Counted from the stretch's first letter, positions 1-13,089 are shown. The stretch is 64,000 nucleotides of DNA from Hydra vulgaris (GCF_038396675.1 NC_088933.1:37971001-38035000), one strand, 5' to 3'. Notes: generated by a model from the letters alone, not told the origin. Made by a program: numbers and translations.

Positions 1-734
1 ACCAATTGCTATCTGGAAACCCATCCACCAAAGTGTGAAAACATAGATGTTAAACTTTTAAAAATAAATAAAACATTCTTTCATAATTCATACTTATTAC
101 TATAATTTAAATATTCATGTTTAGCTTCACACACAAAATAAAATAAACAAGAATTTAATTTAAAATATTTACATGATTTCAATAATTAAGTTCAAAAAAA
201 ATAGAAACTATGTAATAACTAAAAATAAACCTAAAATACAATTAGTAAATTTTATTTGAAAAACTTATAACTTTACTTATTACTTTTTAACTTATAAACT
301 TTTTTTTTATTTTGATTGCACCCATAAAACTTTTATTTAAAAAACTAAACTTTTATATAAAAAAAAAACAGGTTGGAATCCTGTAATTATTATTAACAAT
401 TAGTAATTATAAGTAATTATTACTAATAATTAGTAAATATTACTGTAAGCTAAATGTCATATTGCACTAAATAGGTAAAAAGATTTTTTCTTCTGGAACT
501 CTACTAAAATATGCAAAATACTTTTTGGCTTCTTTCTTCGGATCCCTACATGTCTGGTTACTTTGAAAAGTATTCAATTGATATAATTATTAAAACTGTA
601 TTCATAAATGAGTTTTTAACTTTATGAAAATCCCGGAAATTTATTTTTATGAAAATCCCGAAAAATTTTATGGTTAACAAGTTAATAAAGGTATGTGGGT
701 AAATTTTGGAACATTAGTAATGGGATAAATAAAG
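1..734. other. AT-rich intergenic DNA
   Basis: Very AT-rich sequence with poly-A and poly-T runs and no reading frame that resembles a protein. Nothing beyond low-complexity DNA is visible. Confidence 0.5.
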
Positions 735-3290
735 TGGGGGAGATGGGGGCGCATTGATCGCCATAGCAGTATTTTGTAAAATGCAAACAATCCGATATAG
801 ATATAAAAACTTATTAATTATTAAACTAGAACAATCTTTAAGTAAAAATAAATGTCTTAATAAAAAAAATTGTTGAACATGATATATTTCAACATTACAA
901 CAACCCTTGCAAAAGATCAATGTACCTCATGCAACGGGGTACTATGATCTCTGACTTAGAGCGCTTTGATCTTATGAATAACATTATTTACATGTTTAAT
1001 ACTGCTATACCTAAGTGCTGCAAATGCTTTAGTTGAAGGGTATTAGTGTATATTATATAATATATATAAAAAAAAAGTAAAATTATAAAAAAATATATAT
1101 CATTACAACCTAATACACACCAGTGCATAAAGTTTTCATTAGAATAAATTTTCATTAGAAGAATGACCACAATTGTAGGAAAATAAGCCTGTTATATACC
1201 ACCAACATATATATGTGCAAAGTTTTACAAAACTTGAAGCAATAAGTCTATAAGAATATAGTATTTTAGGTTTACAAAGAGTATATAAGATTCATGCAAG
1301 ACTTTTATTAAGACTAAAGTTTACAAGATAGTCTTTTTATATTATCATCAATTGTTAAAGTCAAGTCGTGAAGCTGCTTCTACTTTACATTGTTTTTCAT
1401 TCCTAAGCAAGTAGTTTTTAACTTCTCCCCTTTTTTTACCTTTTGTGATGAGTTTCTTTAGTTGATTTGTTTGTTTTAGGGTTTTCTTTTCTTCTGGCAA
1501 ACAAATTTCATTCCTGATTGGAGTATCAGTTAAGATGTTTTTAGTCACCTACTTTTAACAATTCTCTTTCTAGCAGATGCTTTCGGGTAAGGTTTCAAGA
1601 CTTCAGGTGAGAGTAATGAAACAATGCTTGGTGAAACTTTGTTCAAAAAACTTGTTTCATGATGTACTACAGGTATTTCAGGTTTCACAAGAATCGTGTT
1701 TTTACTACATCTGTAACTGATTATTGTAAATATTCATCATCTTCAAAAATTTCAGGATTAAAGGTTTAATGCCAGTTACTTTAAATCTTTTCTGTATATT
1801 AGAAGGTGAGAAAGCTTTTGTGTATGGTTGTCCAGAAGTAACAAAACTGGAGATTTATGAGAACAGTTTGAATACCTCACAAAATGTTTTATCCATTCTA
1901 TTAAAATTCATCAAACCAGAAGGATTTACAAATCCCACGCATCCAGGAGGAACTTCCTTTATCATGTAATCATGAAATTTGACCCTAGGAAAAACAAATA
2001 GTGGATGAATAGTTTCGAATTGCATTTAAAGCACAACATACAGTTATTAATGTTCTTCGTTCTGCAGATGTGACTCTTCCTACTTGTTTACTTCCTTTAC
2101 CTGCTAACACTTTTACTGGCTTTTGTACCATTGTTAAATTAGTTTCATCAACGTTATATATGCAATAAGGGTCAAATTTATATCGATTTTTAACTGTTTT
2201 TAGATTTTGAAAAAATTATCTTACAGTGTGTCGATTAAAGGCAGTTGATTGAGCAAAGCTAGTTGCTTCAGGTGTTTGTAGTGACAACTCTGGTCATCTT
2301 TTCATAAAATCTTGAAACTAATCAATCCTTGCAATTTTATTTTTGATCCATGATGATGAGATCTTATTATTTACAGCAAACTCATATGCCAATAATCGTG
2401 TTGACTTAGTTGAAAGTCCATAGTTCATTTTTGATGCAAGTAGTAAATAACTTGATAAACTTTTTTCATCTTCGGAAGTATTAACTTGTTTATTGTTGTA
2501 ACTAGGCTTAAAAGATTCATTTGGATTGAGCTTCTTTTTATGACAATATCATTTTAAAGTCATTTGATCTATGCTAAACTACATGTGAGTTACAACATTA
2601 ACTGGTCTGCCCTCTAAAACTTCATTAACAACTGCTTTCATTGTATCACATGATATAGCAACTCATTAAAAAAATCAATTAAAAAAAAAAAAGTTTAAAA
2701 TATTTGCTTAAAAAAAGTATTTTACCTACTAATGTTGTGTATACTAATTGTAAATTTATGTAAAACTAAAAACTAATATTATTAATATTAAATTTTTAAC
2801 ACTATTACATTATAAAAATGAAATGTTAAAAATTATATAAATTTTTTTATTTTTCATAAGTACATGTCACTTTGATCCTCTGATCAATGAGCCCCACATA
2901 GTCAAGGATCAATGTGACCCAATAGGTACAGTTGATATATTGATGCCAATAACTTCGGTAAATATTGTAACCAACTCAAAAAAACAAATTTATTATTCAC
3001 TTACACATGTGAGTTTAAAATAAAATGGTTGTAAAGTCATACGGAAATCTAACTAAAAATTTATTTGAATTTGTTTACTACTTTCAAAAAATCACTTTTC
3101 ATGATGAAAAACTGTATTTTCTATTTTCTTAACGCAGAATTTGATCTTATCAAAAATATTACTATGAAACAATAAAGGGTAGTATAATGGTTAATTAAAT
3201 AGTTATCTCTGTCAAAATAAGGCAAAAATAAACAAGTAAAAGCTAAAAGATCATACTGTCCCGGCAATCAATGCGCTCCCATCTCTTCTA
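735..3290 (-). mobile_element. pogo/Tigger-like DNA transposon remnant
   Basis: Terminal inverted repeats are visible: positions 741-762 and the reverse complement of 3263-3284 agree at 20 of 22 bases (agatgggRgcgcattgat then YGCC). They bracket a minus-strand pogo-like transposase pseudogene. The 5' leader at 2760-2955 recurs with few changes at 40378-40640, which marks it as a repeated family. Exact ends and a TA duplication could not be fixed. Confidence 0.6.
1348..2650 (-). pseudogene. pogo/Tigger-like transposase (CENP-B-type HTH plus DDE), internally deleted
   Basis: Read on the minus strand in several frames, this gives a transposase of the pogo/Tigger/jerky type. In order it shows a helix-turn-helix region near 2640-2450 (EVLEGRPVNVV, then SYLLLASKMNYGL), a stretch with the first catalytic aspartate near 2140 (YNVDETNLT), then GKGSKQVGRVTSAERR, VPPGCVGFVNPSG, and a C-terminal GIKPLNPEIFEDDE-like motif near 1750. 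The stretch that normally carries the second and third acidic residues (a DNHESH-like motif and the following PPHTSH...QPLD region) is absent: the reading jumps from the SG-M region straight to the C-terminal part around 1850. Stops and frameshifts add to this, so the copy is dead. Assignment rests on remembered family motifs, not on a search. Confidence 0.65.
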
Positions 3291-4329
3291 ACTAAAAACT
3301 CCTGAACTATTATGCTTCTCTAAAATTTTAAAGTAATATAAAATATTTTTTACACTTAAAATCTTCTGCCCACCAATATAATGATGCTTAGTAATAGACC
3401 ACCTGCCCTCCCCCATCTCATATACACCATTTGCAGACCCCTTTTCCCTCATCTGAGCATACATACTTTATGGACGATCCCTTATACGAAGCAGTTTTTC
3501 TAAACAATTTCAAATTTTTGAAAACACAATGATCTTTACATCTTTAAAACTTACAATAGGTGTAGGCTATACTCCATTTGTGAAAGTACTGCCAATATGC
3601 ACGTTATCCGGAGTGCCATATGGCTATATAAATGTATCTATTTATTTTAAATTAGTAAAAAATGACGGCGATATAGCTTTGTTTGACTTCTTTCTTTGTT
3701 GAATTAATCATCAATTAACTTCTTTCAAAATGGAATTTCTAATATTCGAAAAAGTTAATTTTAATGAATTTAAAAGCAAAACAATTATTGCAGAAATTGA
3801 TCTTGTGAAAATTTCAGTTAAAGAAAACATATTTGTTTAAATGCAAACTTTGTCATACTTAAAATTTTTTAATTTTTTCACAAACTAATAACATCCGGGA
3901 ATTTCCGGAAACTTAAAGGAATTTTAAGTAAATTTCAGGAAAAAACTCATCTATGTGTATTACAGATTTTTCATAAATTAAAACATTTCTAAACTTCTAA
4001 ATTTCATATTAAATTTAGAAATTTAGAAATATTTATTTTTAATTGATTTTAAACTGTGGTAATAGTGTCAGTCCACCCAATCTGTCAAAAAGTTAGTTTA
4101 TTACTCAATTAGCTGTCAATTGTTGAAAAGTGTGGTTGGAGTAAGTTCAAAATCGATTTCAATTATTTTTTTTTGAAACAATTTTTTGCAAGTTTTTCGA
4201 GTTCAGAACTATTGAAACCTTAGTATTGGTTAATAGTGCAACTAGTTATAGTTAATAATTCATTATTTTTGCTAATTTTAATGGATAAATCCTGACTTGT
4301 AGCCATTCTCACCTCTCATTGATTTTTTA
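3291..4329. other. AT-rich intergenic DNA
   Basis: No convincing coding sequence or repeat structure. The stretch 4060-4330 may hold the decayed left part of the Tc1-like element that follows, but no left terminal repeat matching the right one was found. Confidence 0.4.
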
Positions 4330-5291
4330 ATGGGTCGTTGTCCAAACAAAAACCATGTTTAACTGAAGCCATGAAAAAAAAAGCGACTGGAATGGGTTAG
4401 AAAACACCAGCATATGACTATTGAAGCCTCGAGTAGAGTAAATATAATTTATAATATTGTAAGAAACCAGAAAAATTTATAGCTAATAATTTAAAATATC
4501 TTTCAAATGTTTTACATGTCTGCTTCTAGGAGGAATCGGCATTTCAAATTTTGATGGACAAAAGCTCATTTGGTCAATGACGCCCAGGAGAAAAATTCCA
4601 CCATAACTGCGTTTTGGAAAAGGTTAAACATCCTGTAAGTGTAATGGTGTGGTTTGTGATCTCAGCCAAGGGTATGGGCTGCCTTTACATTGAAGAAGGG
4701 ACCATGAGGCAGGACCAGTACAAGCGAGTACTCCCAGATCTATGAATGGTTCCCTGGTAATGACGAGTATATGTTCATACATGACTCAGCACCGTGGTAT
4801 AAAGCTATGAATGTTACAGCATTTTTAACTGAAAAAAAAGTGCGTGTTTTGCCATGGTCAGGGAATTTGCCTGATATGAACTCCATAGAAAATCTACGGG
4901 AGTTCACAAAACACGAAATTGACAAAGAAATCATGACTACCAAGCAGCAATTGATAGAATCCCTTATAAGAGAGTGGCATAGCAACACTAGTCTTCAACA
5001 CAATGCAAAAGTCTGCATAGAAAGCATGCCCCGACTTATGAAAGCTGTTATTGTAGCAAAGGGTGGCATTACAAAATATTAAGATTATTACCTTATTTGT
5101 TATGTTAAAACTTTTTATAAAAAAATAGTTATGAATAAGTAATTATGTTGTTATATATTCTAAATAAAGCTCTCTAACAATAAAAAAAATAAAAAAAATA
5201 ACATCAAGATACGTATTTATTCATTAAAGTAGTTTATACTTTAAAATTACTTAAAAAGTAAAGTGTCCCTAATAATTTGGCAACCCACTGT
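4330..5291 (+). pseudogene. Tc1-like transposase (DD34E), decayed
   Basis: Fragments of a Tc1-family transposase run left to right: a KKKRLEWVRKHQHMT motif at 4370-4420, a segment at 4600-4740 with VMVWFVISAKGMG, and a 103-residue open stretch at 4771-5082 holding HDSAPWYKA (second catalytic aspartate) and LPDMNSIENL (catalytic glutamate), with 34 residues between the two. Stops and shifts before 4771 break the frame. At 5262-5291 the sequence ends in aataatttggcaacccactg followed by TA, a typical Tc1-type right terminus at a TA target. A matching left end is not visible, so the left part is lost or heavily mutated. Confidence 0.75.
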
Positions 5292-5929
5292 ACATTTGCA
5301 CTTCAAGAACTGTAAAATAAAAATTAGTACAACAGAAAAAAAACACAAAAAACTTTTGTTCTAATTGTATTAATAAGGTTAATAAATTCACAACAATTTA
5401 AAAATCCACTGTTATTCAGGGTGGTACCCCTCTTACTACAAATTAATATTATGATAATGGCAAAAGAAAAAGAATTTGAGCGCAATCTAATTTCCACGGA
5501 AAAAACCAATCAACATATGCTATTTAGGAAAAATAAAATTGATGATTACAGAAACAAAGTTTTTGTTATTCAAACAAGAAAAATAGGAATGTTTTAAACG
5601 GGAAACAAATAAAGTACTCAACTAGCCCTTTCAATTTGTTATCCGAAAGAGGGAGACACAAATGCATCAACACACAAAAAAAAAAACTAATCTCAAGGGT
5701 ACGAGAAAAACGCCTTCAGCAACCAGAAAGAAGCTTGCACAGCTGAAGGGCTGTCACATGTTATAAACAATTAGCAAATCAACCTGCACATACATCAGCA
5801 TCAAACAAAAATAATTTTTATCAGAATAAATCAACATTTCTCCATTGCTTCTACACTAATATAACTTCACTCAATAAACCAAAAATTACTGAACTGCAAC
5901 TAATAGCCAAAGATAACAAATACAATCTA
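5292..5929. other. AT-rich intergenic DNA, possible LINE 5' remnant
   Basis: No confident open frame. It may include decayed 5' sequence of the LINE that becomes recognisable at 5930. Confidence 0.3.
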
Positions 5930-7544
5930 AATTTCCATTACTGAAACTTGGTTCGACTCTATTTCTGCCTCGCCAATCAATAACAATAGGCTATTTAGGA
6001 AATCAGGTATGGAGGTGGTGAAGAAATTAATGTTTAAAACAGTATGATAACTAGGAAATTTACAGCTAAATAAAAATTTTAAATGCAAAGTATCTGAACA
6101 ACTAAGTGTAATAAAATTATCATTAGAAAACTTCTACTTGGTTGTATCTATTGCCCTGAGAGCAATTTTTCAACTGCTTCAGTACAATTAAATGAAATAA
6201 TTTGTATTCTTGGTTATGCAAGATACTTAGCATATAATGGTTAAATTGCGAAAGGTGGCTTTAACTTTCCAGACGCAACTTGGTTACCTGACTGGAATAC
6301 CACATCTAATAATGAAAATAGTCTTGAATACAGGTACAATGAAGTTCTCAGTAACAATCACCTCTAACAGCATGTTAAATGCATAACTTTCAAAAAAACT
6401 GATGGAAAATTAACCAATACACTTGATATAATTATATCAGAATAGATAAAATTAAAAATTTGAAAGAATCTTGTCTTGATATAGCCTTTCAAGGACATAT
6501 ATCTCTAAGGTAGCAGCATAATTTAAGCAGTAGTAATCAAATAGTTTTAAAAGCAAAAAAATTCCTTTATAACCAAGATAAATAAGATGAATTTAAATAC
6601 ATTTATAAATAACATAAATTGGCAAGTTAGGTTTATGGATCACAATGTTCAAAAATGTTATTCCATATGATCTATTTTCTATAATGAGATGTGAAACTAT
6701 TTTTTTCAAAGACATCAAATCAACCACCAAAAAAAAGACAATCCTGGAACATAGATAAGTTAATGAAGCTAATTAGACTTAAAAAAGTGCTTTGGTACAA
6801 ATATGCAATGTGGAAAAATGTACCGCACATTAAGGAGTATACATTTAATATAGGAGTATATATTTAATGTCAAAAATAAGGTGGAAAAAAACAGCAAACA
6901 AGCATTACGTGAAATAATAAGTCAAAGCTAGCTAACAACAAGCATTATCTCAAAAGATTTTTTGCATATATAGTAAATGATAATAGTAAATGGATAGTGA
7001 GCAATCAAATAATAATCATCCAAATCCTTCAAATCAAATGGGCAGCAATGCAGTAACAAAAGCAAACATTCTGAACAATCTACTTCAATCAGTTTTTACA
7101 AAGAAACCTTTGGTTCAGCCACTAAAACCTTTTGCATCCGAAACTTCGGATATAATGATTGATCAAAATATTGTTCTCAAACACCTAAAAACACTTGATG
7201 AAAATAAATTAATGGCAATGTGAACATAAGTTTGTTTGTTTTAAAAACATGTGCCACATCAATGATAGTTCCACTAACTTTGATTGTCTAACTTTCAATA
7301 AAATCTGACAGTCACTAATTCTTGGCTCACAGCTAATGCTACACCTATTTATAAAAAAGGCAGCAGAACTGTTGCAGGTCTGTTTCAGACATGAAACAGT
7401 TTGTTTTTCTGTTCCATACAAATTAATGAAAAAAATAGTTACACAACTTATAATTGACCATTTGATAAATAACAAATTGCTTTCCAAAATTCAACATGGT
7501 TTTATTTCAAAAAAGACTTGTGTCACAAACCATTAAGAAAAAAT

Positions 7545-8015
7545 CCAATGATCCCCTTTCTCTTTTATACAAAATGCAAAAAGGAATTGTAAACATAGTC
7601 GGACCTGCTTTTGCGGCCAACCTCCAACCATTATCGCACTGTCATAATGTTGCTTCTCTTTCTCTTTTCTACAAATACTATAATGGGCACTGCTCTAAAG
7701 AGTTAGCATCTCTTGTGCCATCTACTAAAAATTCTCGTGTTACTTGTCATTCAATTAAGTCTCATCCTTTTACTGACTGTTTGTAAGTGCTCCAAAAATT
7801 CTTATTCTTCTTGTTTTTTTTCTTCAAACATCAGCTCTTTGGAATTTGCTTCATTCATCTTGATTTCCTGATTCATATAATTTGCAATCTTTTAAGTCGT
7901 CTGTCAATTGTTACCTTGCTCTACAAACTTCATCTTTTTATTTCCAGTAACTTCCAACTCTAATAAAGGTTACTTGTAGCCTTGTTGGAAGTGAAAAATG
8001 TTTAAAAAAAAAAAT
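7545..8015 (+). mobile_element. 3' fragment of a Jockey/Daphne-like LINE, nested
   Basis: The plus strand reads NDPLSLLYKMQKGIVNIVG and SLFYKYYNGHCSKELASLV, the same C-terminal protein seen in the copies at 13090-13830, 14980-17345 and 19935-23700, followed by the family's 3' end (ccttgttggaagtgaa) and a poly-A run at 8000-8012. It is 5' truncated and inserted into the reverse transcriptase region of a different LINE, so it is the younger of the two. Confidence 0.8.
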
Positions 8016-8701
8016 TTACTTTTTTACTAACAATTTTTGACTCACATCAATCAGAGAAACCAGTCAACCTAATTTTACTTGACTTTGCAAGGGTGTTTGA
8101 TAAATTTTTACTGTTAGACTGCTGCAAAATCTTGAAATGTATGATGTAAATGGCAATTTTCTAAATTTATAATAATTGGATGAATGCCTTCCTAAAAAAA
8201 TGCAAGCAGAGTATTATATTTAGAGATACAATTTCTGACTGGATCGACATAACCAGCAGTGTTCTGTCTTAGGGCTGACGCTTTTTGTTATATTTGTTAA
8301 TGACAAGCCAATTCATGTCAAATCAGTCATTTGCAAATTGTAAGCAGATGACACAAAGCTCAAGAAAGTTGTCAAAAAAGATAAAGACAGAGCAAGTTTG
8401 CAATCTTATCTGGACAAGATTGTTAAAGGGATGCAACCTTGGCTAATCGAGTTGACTGTAAAAAAAGTCATGCATATTAACTTTGGAACAATAAAATTTT
8501 ATTGCTTTATGGACAAAATCAAAGACCACAGCAGGAACAACAGAGTAGGTTTTGAAGTCACAAATTCCTAATAAGATCTTGTAATTCTAATCTCTAAGAA
8601 TCTTAAATATGCTCAGTAGTGGAATATAGCCAACTAAGCAAATAGCATGCTTTGAATTCTAAAACACACATTTCTTTCAAAAGACACTGACATATGGAAA
8701 A

Positions 8702-8705
<4 letters not shown>

Positions 8706-8780
<75 letters not shown>
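8706..8780. repeat. (TA)n microsatellite
   Basis: About 37 uninterrupted TA units. They lie within the decayed LINE and produce artificial Tyr-Ile polypeptides in four frames. Confidence 0.98.
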
Positions 8781-8781
<1 letters not shown>

Positions 8782-9320
8782 CATATATTAGACCACATCT
8801 GGAGTTTGCCATACAAGCTTGGAACCCTTAACTTGTTTGTAAGGTGAAAAAATACGACACAAAGTCTCAAAAGCTCCTCAGAGTTTAAAAAGTCAAGACT
8901 GCAAAACTTGATGCAAAATGATGAACTACATTTGAAGACAGAAGGCAAAGAGGCAATCTTATACAACAATATAAACTTCTGAACGATTTAAATTTAATTG
9001 ACTGACAGGTTAAGTCTTGCAGCAGCACCCAGAGCTGGACATTGAATTGGATTTTATCGCAAGATCATCAGGAACTGCAAAGTTAAACAATTTTTCAACA
9101 ACCAAAAAAGACTGGAATGCTTTGCCAGATAATATTATCAACACAATATCAGGTGAAAAATTTAAACAACTACAAGAAAAATTTTGATGGTAGTTACTAC
9201 AGCTCATCATTTACTGTAAATGACACACAAAAGTAGCTGACATACCAGTTGGGTATAAATGCATATACTCAGCTGATGATGGGCTTAACAAGGCTGTGGC
9301 TTTGTGTAACTTGACTATTT

Positions 9321-10669
9321 TTTTTATACTTTTTATTTAAAATATTTTATTTCAAAAAATATCCATAAAAAAAAAGACAAAAAATTGAAAATTTATTTAG
9401 CTAATTAATAATTATAGCTTATTTCTTTTTAATATAAATTTTATCAAACAACTTATAATCATACATAGCAGGAGTTAAAAACATTAAAGAAAATTATTGT
9501 GACATCTGACCTTACACATTCCCCATTGCTATTCTCTGCACATGATAAACAAAACACATGTTTACATGGACTCTAAAAAAAAAGTAAATAACTTCATCTC
9601 ACAGAAGCCAATAAAATGTAAATAGATCAATTATTATTTTTACATCATCACTTAGATAATCATTACGTCCGTTGTCATCATTTGTATCGCTATTCATCAA
9701 AAAACATCATCCAATATCATCATTTGTATTAACATTTATCAAAAAAATATTATCAATGTTATTATTTGTATCACCATACATTGCATCATCATCAGTTTAA
9801 TTAGTCTTAATAGAGTTTTTTATTTTATTTTCCAAATTGAATACTAAAGTTGTAAATAAAGTTGCCTTATAAAAATTATTTTAGCTTTGTCTTTTAAAAA
9901 ACTATTCACACACTGAAAAAATTATAATTTATTATTAAATACTTTAAATAATTTGCAAATAATTCAAACTTGAGTTTTATTTTTATGAATTGATTTTAAA
10001 ATAAAAATTTTTTATTGCATTAGAAACAATTTGAGAAATGTTTGGATAAGTTCATGTTTGGAACTGTTACTAAAGTTTTAAGTATTTTATTCTTAGCAAG
10101 CTCATTTCTATTTCAAATAAAAAATGAAACAATAATCAATACTTTAATCATGTGTTTATCTTGTTAAAGCAATTAAAAATTAAAAACAACACAACCTGGT
10201 TATATTACCTTTTGCTATCAAAATTTTTATTTTACACAGTATTTAATCAATAAAAGCTGATCAGAAATGAACGCTCAAATAAATAAGTTTCAATTTATAA
10301 CAAAAATTATATTACAGGAAATCGTAAATGCCTTTACTACTGTAATATTTCAAACCTAATTGGAATTTTATACATTTGTGGAATATTTGTTAACATTATA
10401 AAAAGATTTTTCTGCTTTTTTAATATATTTTCAAAGGGAATTCTTTTATTATAATTTTACTTATTTTTGAAATGTTCCAAGAGAAACTTATTTCTTTTTC
10501 TCCATTTAAACATCAATTCTGATTTAATAAACTTTGTGCAATTTCATATTTTCCTAGTAGGCATAATATACATTTTTTGGAATGTTATGTAAATGTTTGA
10601 GTGCGGCATTAGAATTGAAACATCTCCATAATAGAAGCTTTGCCTTTGCACAATAAAAGTGAAAAATGT
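9321..10669. other. AT-rich intergenic DNA
   Basis: No coding similarity was recognised. At 9640-9800 there is a loose, imperfect repetition of atcatcattTgtat units. The right part may contain decayed upstream sequence of the BEL/Pao element. Confidence 0.4.
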
Positions 10670-11995
10670 TATATTTTGGTCAGATAGTGTAAATGTTATC
10701 CAGGATTAAAAATCCAAGTAGAAGATACAAGAACTTCATTGCAAACAGAATTGGCAAAGTTCAGTCTCATTCAAATCCAAAACAATAGCATTACGTACTG
10801 ACAGGGAAAAACCTTGCAGATTTTTCATCTAGAGAGGTAAAAATAAGCAATTTACAAAACAGTAATTTGTGGACCTGATTTCATCCAACAAGAGGAATCC
10901 CAATGATCAACCAATCAATTTTAAAGGAATTGAAAATAAAACAATACTTTAAGTAAAGAATACTTATTACTTTTGCTATTAAATCCAAAGATAACACAGA
11001 TGAATGGCGTTTAGAATTCACTATTCAAGTTGAAGAGGGTTAACACAAGTCTTAGTCTGGGTACAAAGTTTTCAAAACAACTGTAATGAAAAATGTTCAG
11101 CATCAGGGAACACTCTCAATGGAGGAAATTAATGATGAAAAAACAAAGTTAATCATAAATGCTCAAAAGAAATCATAGGCGGAAGAGTACAAATGATTAA
11201 AAAATAACAAAGGAATATTCAAAACTAGTTTTTTATTAAAACTATCGCCTCAAATAGATAAACCAAAAAAAGGTTAAGATGCAACAGAAAGGGAAGTGGA
11301 GTGTTCCGAGCGCAAGCAAAGAAAAGCAAAGTCAGCAATGCAAATTAATGGCACCATTACCAACGAAACATTTGTAGATGAGCATGAAGGTATTCAAAAG
11401 GTACTAAAGGAAAAATAACTACTCAAGAAAGAGGTCAAAAACAAGATAATGTTAGTTTACTAGCTTGTCTTCACAAGCACCTTGAAGTAGTGTTACCTTG
11501 AAGTAGTGTTACCTTGAAGTAGTGTTACCTTGAAGTAGTGTTACCTTGAAGCAGTGTTACCTTGAAGTAGTGTTACCTTGAAGTAGTGTTACCTTGAAGT
11601 AGTGTTACCTTGAAGTAGTGTTACCTTGAAGTAGTGTTACCTTGAAGTAGTGTTACCTTGAAGTAGTGTTACCTTGAAGCAGTGTTACCTTGAAGTAGTG
11701 TTACCTTGAAGTAGTGTTACCTTGAAGTAGTGTTACCTTGAAGTAGTGTTACCTTGAAGTAGTGTTACCTTGAAGTAGTGTTACCTTGAAGTAGTGTTAC
11801 CTTGAAGTAGTGTTACCTTGAAGTAGTGTTACCTTGAAGTAGTGTTACCTTGAAGTAGTGTTACCTTGAAGTAGTGTTTGGATTTGACGACAACTTTTTT
11901 CTAAAATTTTTAGGATAAACAATCAAAGAAGAACACCAAAAGAAATTTTATCAGATAGTGGAGGCAACCTTGTATTAGCAAACAAAGAGCTATGA
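10670..11995 (+). pseudogene. BEL/Pao-type retrotransposon pol fragment
   Basis: Broken plus-strand frames carry pieces typical of BEL/Pao polyproteins. An RNase H end is at 10690-10900 (IKNPSRRYKNFIANRIGKVQ, then GKNLADFSSREV and NSNLWT). A linker region follows at 10990-11290 (DNTDEWRL, TLSMEEINDEKTKLI). An integrase motif lies at 11920-11985 (RRTPKEILSDSGGNLVLANK), where the aspartate of SDSGGN corresponds to the second catalytic position. No long terminal repeats were found, so only an internal pol piece remains. A 400 bp minisatellite sits between the linker and the integrase motif. Assignment is by remembered motifs. Confidence 0.65.
11479..11878 (+). repeat. Minisatellite, 25 copies of a 16 bp unit
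   Basis: The unit accttgaagtagtgtt repeats head to tail for exactly 400 bp. Two units carry a T-to-C change (gaagcagtg) at 11552 and 11680, which are 128 bp or eight units apart, so at least one block of eight units was copied as a whole. Otherwise the units are nearly identical, which points to recent expansion. The 16 bp period is not a multiple of three. Confidence 0.97.
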
Positions 11996-12574
11996 AAGTT
12001 CACTAATTACAAAGGGAAAAATAATAATTTGTATAAAAACATTTTACATTTTCTGGCATAAAACCTCTGGTTTTTTTTAACTAAAAATAAAAAAAAAAAG
12101 TTTTAATAGTCAATAGTAATAATAATTTTTTTAATTTTTTTTTTATAAAAAAGTAATTATTATTTTTGAAATTTTTATTTAATTTCGCTTCTTTTAAGTA
12201 CCAGATTGACATATTTTTGAAGCTTTTTTTTAAATAATATGAGGGACCCGCCTGATGTTTAAGGGTCTTGAGCAACTGCTTTAAATATTTTTTTTTAATT
12301 TTTAAATCTAGTGTTTTTGATTTATATAGAACACATTTAGAAGGTAGGAGCAAATTATTTTCAAAAATCTTGTTTTAAAGATCACCCTAATATACATTAT
12401 TGGGATATTCAAGGTTAGAAAAAATAATTTCTCATAATGGATCATTTAATGCTTCAATTATAATATTGAGAAATTACAAGCACCCAATTTTATTTGTTGT
12501 GAATCATAAAACTTTAAAAATTAAGAATAAAAATTTATAGTTACTAAACTCTTTAAATTAAAAGAACTCCTCAC
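11996..12574. other. AT-rich intron or intergenic DNA
   Basis: Poly-A and poly-T rich. Open stretches here are lysine-rich translations of low-complexity DNA. If the Hakai-like gene model is right, this lies in an intron of that gene. Confidence 0.4.
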
Positions 12575-12661
12575 CAGTCTGCCATAAATAAGAATCGGCA
12601 TAGTGCACCTCTCACAAACATGAATAACAGGATTCTGTATCTTTTCACCAACAGACATAAT
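12575..12661 (-). CDS. CBLL1: Hakai/CBLL1-like E3 ubiquitin ligase, exon with start of the RING
   Basis: On the minus strand an acceptor (long pyrimidine tract ending in atgttttag) precedes an 87 bp exon ending at a GT donor (CTG then gtgagga). It encodes 29 residues including MSVGEKIQNPV and VCERCTMPILIYGRL. In Hakai (CBLL1) the matching region has a GEK motif, then the first RING cysteine pair, then LPI-x-x-YGR just before the IPC that opens the next part of the RING, so the exon should be followed by an IPC-starting exon. None was found down to position 1. Known role of the family: a RING E3 ligase of adherens-junction proteins and a member of the m6A writer complex. The exon joins in phase 0 to the exon at 24591-24694. 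Long introns full of transposons separate the exons. Confidence 0.75.
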
Positions 12662-13089
12662 CTAAAACATAAAAAAAAAAAAAAAAAAAAGGGTCTTGAA
12701 TTATGATATAAAATCTAATTATAAAACCATGTTATTACAAATATTTTTATTATTAATAAAAATTACGTTTTAAACTTTAATACTTAATTCATTTTATAAA
12801 TCATGAGATAAAACTAGAAAAATAAAGCATAAAGTATGATGTAATATTAAAAAACAACTTCAAATCACAACAATCTAAGGGAATTTAGCGATGATCAAAT
12901 ATTTTAAATATAAGAAATTGGGAAATAATATATAAAATACTTTTATATCTTATTTAAATTTCATGCAATATTTTTCTATGAATTATATGCTCGTTAGTAA
13001 ATCTTTAGCAGATATGTATACAAACTTAAAGGCAGAGGAGTTTAAAAATATATAAAATCAAATTTGAACTTTTTTATGAATTTTTTTTT

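Larger units (their letters stand above)
5930..9320 (+). pseudogene. Decayed LINE (CR1-like: endonuclease plus reverse transcriptase)
   Basis: A non-LTR retrotransposon can be followed through broken frames. An endonuclease start is near 5940 (ITETWFDSISAS). A linker and reverse transcriptase N-terminus lie at 6990-7530 (KLMKKIVTQLIIDHLINN, SKIQHGFISKKT). The palm lies at 8060-8480 (LDFARVFDK, FVNDKPIHVKS and ADDTKLKK, the last being the remnant of the YADD-type catalytic box). The thumb and C-terminal part run at 8600-9190 (RPHLEFAIQAWNP, then RRQRGNLIQQYKLLN). A second LINE tail interrupts the fingers region at about 7545-8015, and a (TA)n tract interrupts the C-terminal part at 8706-8780. 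The 3' sequence around 9270-9310 (gatgatgggcttaacaaggc) may be untranslated tail. Many stops and shifts show an old, inactive copy. Confidence 0.7.

Noticed and set aside
11479..11878. CRISPR-like array
   Set aside because: Units are contiguous with no unique spacers; this is a minisatellite, and the genome is animal-like.
12081..12353. 90-codon minus-strand frame upstream of the Hakai-like exon
   Set aside because: Composition is almost only Lys, Leu, Phe and Asn from poly-A/T DNA; no splice sites link it to the exons.
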